In this document: positions 63,646 through 64,000 of the stretch, one piece after another
Layout of the letters: each line of letters starts with the position of its first letter
How positions within the stretch are numbered: position 1 is the first letter of the stretch
Assembly: GCA_023334545.1 (NCBI GenBank)
Contig: JAADVB010000018.1
Span: 62,001-126,000 of the forward strand
DNA: 64,000 nucleotides
From: Salisapilia sapeloensis
Taxonomy: Eukaryota > Oomycota > Peronosporomycetes > Peronosporales > Salisapiliaceae
Reading direction: 5' to 3'
Program-made: the position numbers and the translations under genes
The notes under the pieces: model-generated
Seen by the model: the letters and a program-made list of their open reading frames with translations, nothing else
What the model was told of the DNA's origin: nothing
The model's database searches: none

Positions 63646-64000
63646 AATGCAACATCCCAATCCATCTCTTGGGCATATGCACGAAGATGAAGAAGAAAAT
63701 GAACCGAACCTTTCGTATTTCCTACCAAATGGCATCACAGAGGACTCGCCACCCAAGCCAAGTACTCGACTTTCCGAACCTAGTTTCGGTCCAATCGGTG
63801 GTCGTGCATCTTGGAATCAACCATCGAATGGCACTACACAAAGCATGCATCTCCTTGATGAAGGCTTTTCGTCCTTTCGACTACATCCAGAGTCCCATCC
63901 GAATCAATTCTTTCTTCCATCACCTACTTCCACCTCATACGGGTACCAAGGCCAACGTCCTCCAACCTCTAGATTCTTTCCTGACCGCAGACAAGTTGAT
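63646..64000 (+). CDS. Unidentified protein, 5' part only (cut by window edge)
   Basis: An ATG at 63646 opens a frame of 118 codons to the right edge. The sequence is low-complexity and Pro/Ser/Asn/Gln-rich (MQHPNPSLGHMHEDEEENEP, SFGPIGGRASWNQPSNGTTQ, FLPSPTSTSYGYQGQRPPTS). That is typical of disordered N-termini of RNA-binding (Pumilio-like) or transcription-related proteins, but no domain is visible yet. No signal peptide. An in-frame stop lies just upstream, supporting this start. Confidence 0.6.

Noticed and set aside
1-64000. CRISPR array, prophage, integron or bacterial operon structure
   Set aside because: No spaced direct repeats or phage genes were seen; spliced eukaryotic genes occupy both strands throughout.

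Overview
The window looks like nuclear DNA of an oomycete with a compact genome. The evidence is as follows. Genes are packed tightly, often with only 30-300 bp between stop codons or start codons. Introns are short (38-141 nt where I could place them) with GT..AG ends, often GTACGT/GTATGT-like donors. There are two START plus FYVE-related zinc-finger proteins, a family strongly expanded in oomycetes. There is also a set of flagellum/microtubule genes (LIS1, katanin-like 2, dynein LC8, gamma-tubulin complex component 2, BART/CFAP36-like), so a flagellate cell is implied. A white-rust type (Albugo-like) genome would fit the moderate GC content and compactness, but that genus-level guess is inference only.

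Layout. 1-3,100: a left-edge truncated membrane protein and a protein with five CxxC modules, both on the minus strand. 3,115-13,000: an ankyrin/MYND/methyltransferase fusion, a DHHC palmitoyltransferase, an unidentified spliced gene, a catalytically degenerate calpain homologue, a BART-domain protein, a TrpG-type amidotransferase and a membrane-anchored papain-family protease. 13,415-23,135: a giant secreted modular protein (about 3,221 aa). 23,199-25,690: a fatty-acyl-AMP ligase fused to an acyl carrier domain. 25,931-36,000: LIS1, RPS28, katanin-like 2, dynein LC8, an RNASEK-like protein, a choline-transporter-like protein, a TMEM115-like Golgi protein and PRPP synthetase. 36,075-39,349: gamma-tubulin complex component 2. 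39,615-50,687: a second giant secreted protein (3,690 aa) with FG-GAP and Calx-beta modules. 52,259-64,000: an RCC1-BTB protein, a thaumatin-like secreted protein with a TEAP repeat tail, a coiled-coil protein, two convergent START/FYVE-like paralogues, a Tc5/CENP-B type transposase DNA-binding fragment and a right-edge truncated gene.

How they fit together. No operon logic is expected in this organism. The most coherent grouping is cytoskeletal: LIS1 and LC8 are dynein partners, katanin severs microtubules and GCP2 nucleates them, all within about 14 kb. The two giant modular proteins and the truncated left-edge protein share extracellular-matrix style folds (concanavalin-like, laminin B, Calx-beta, FG-GAP) and probably act at the cell surface or in the wall. 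No multi-gene novel system (defence island, biosynthetic cluster, CRISPR) is visible. The most unusual content lies in individual domain architectures: a repeat array nested inside another domain, a MYND finger inside a methyltransferase, a dead calpain, and FAAL-ACP. Exon-intron models below were built by hand from reading frame, splice dinucleotides and family conservation; each summed to an intact frame unless noted.
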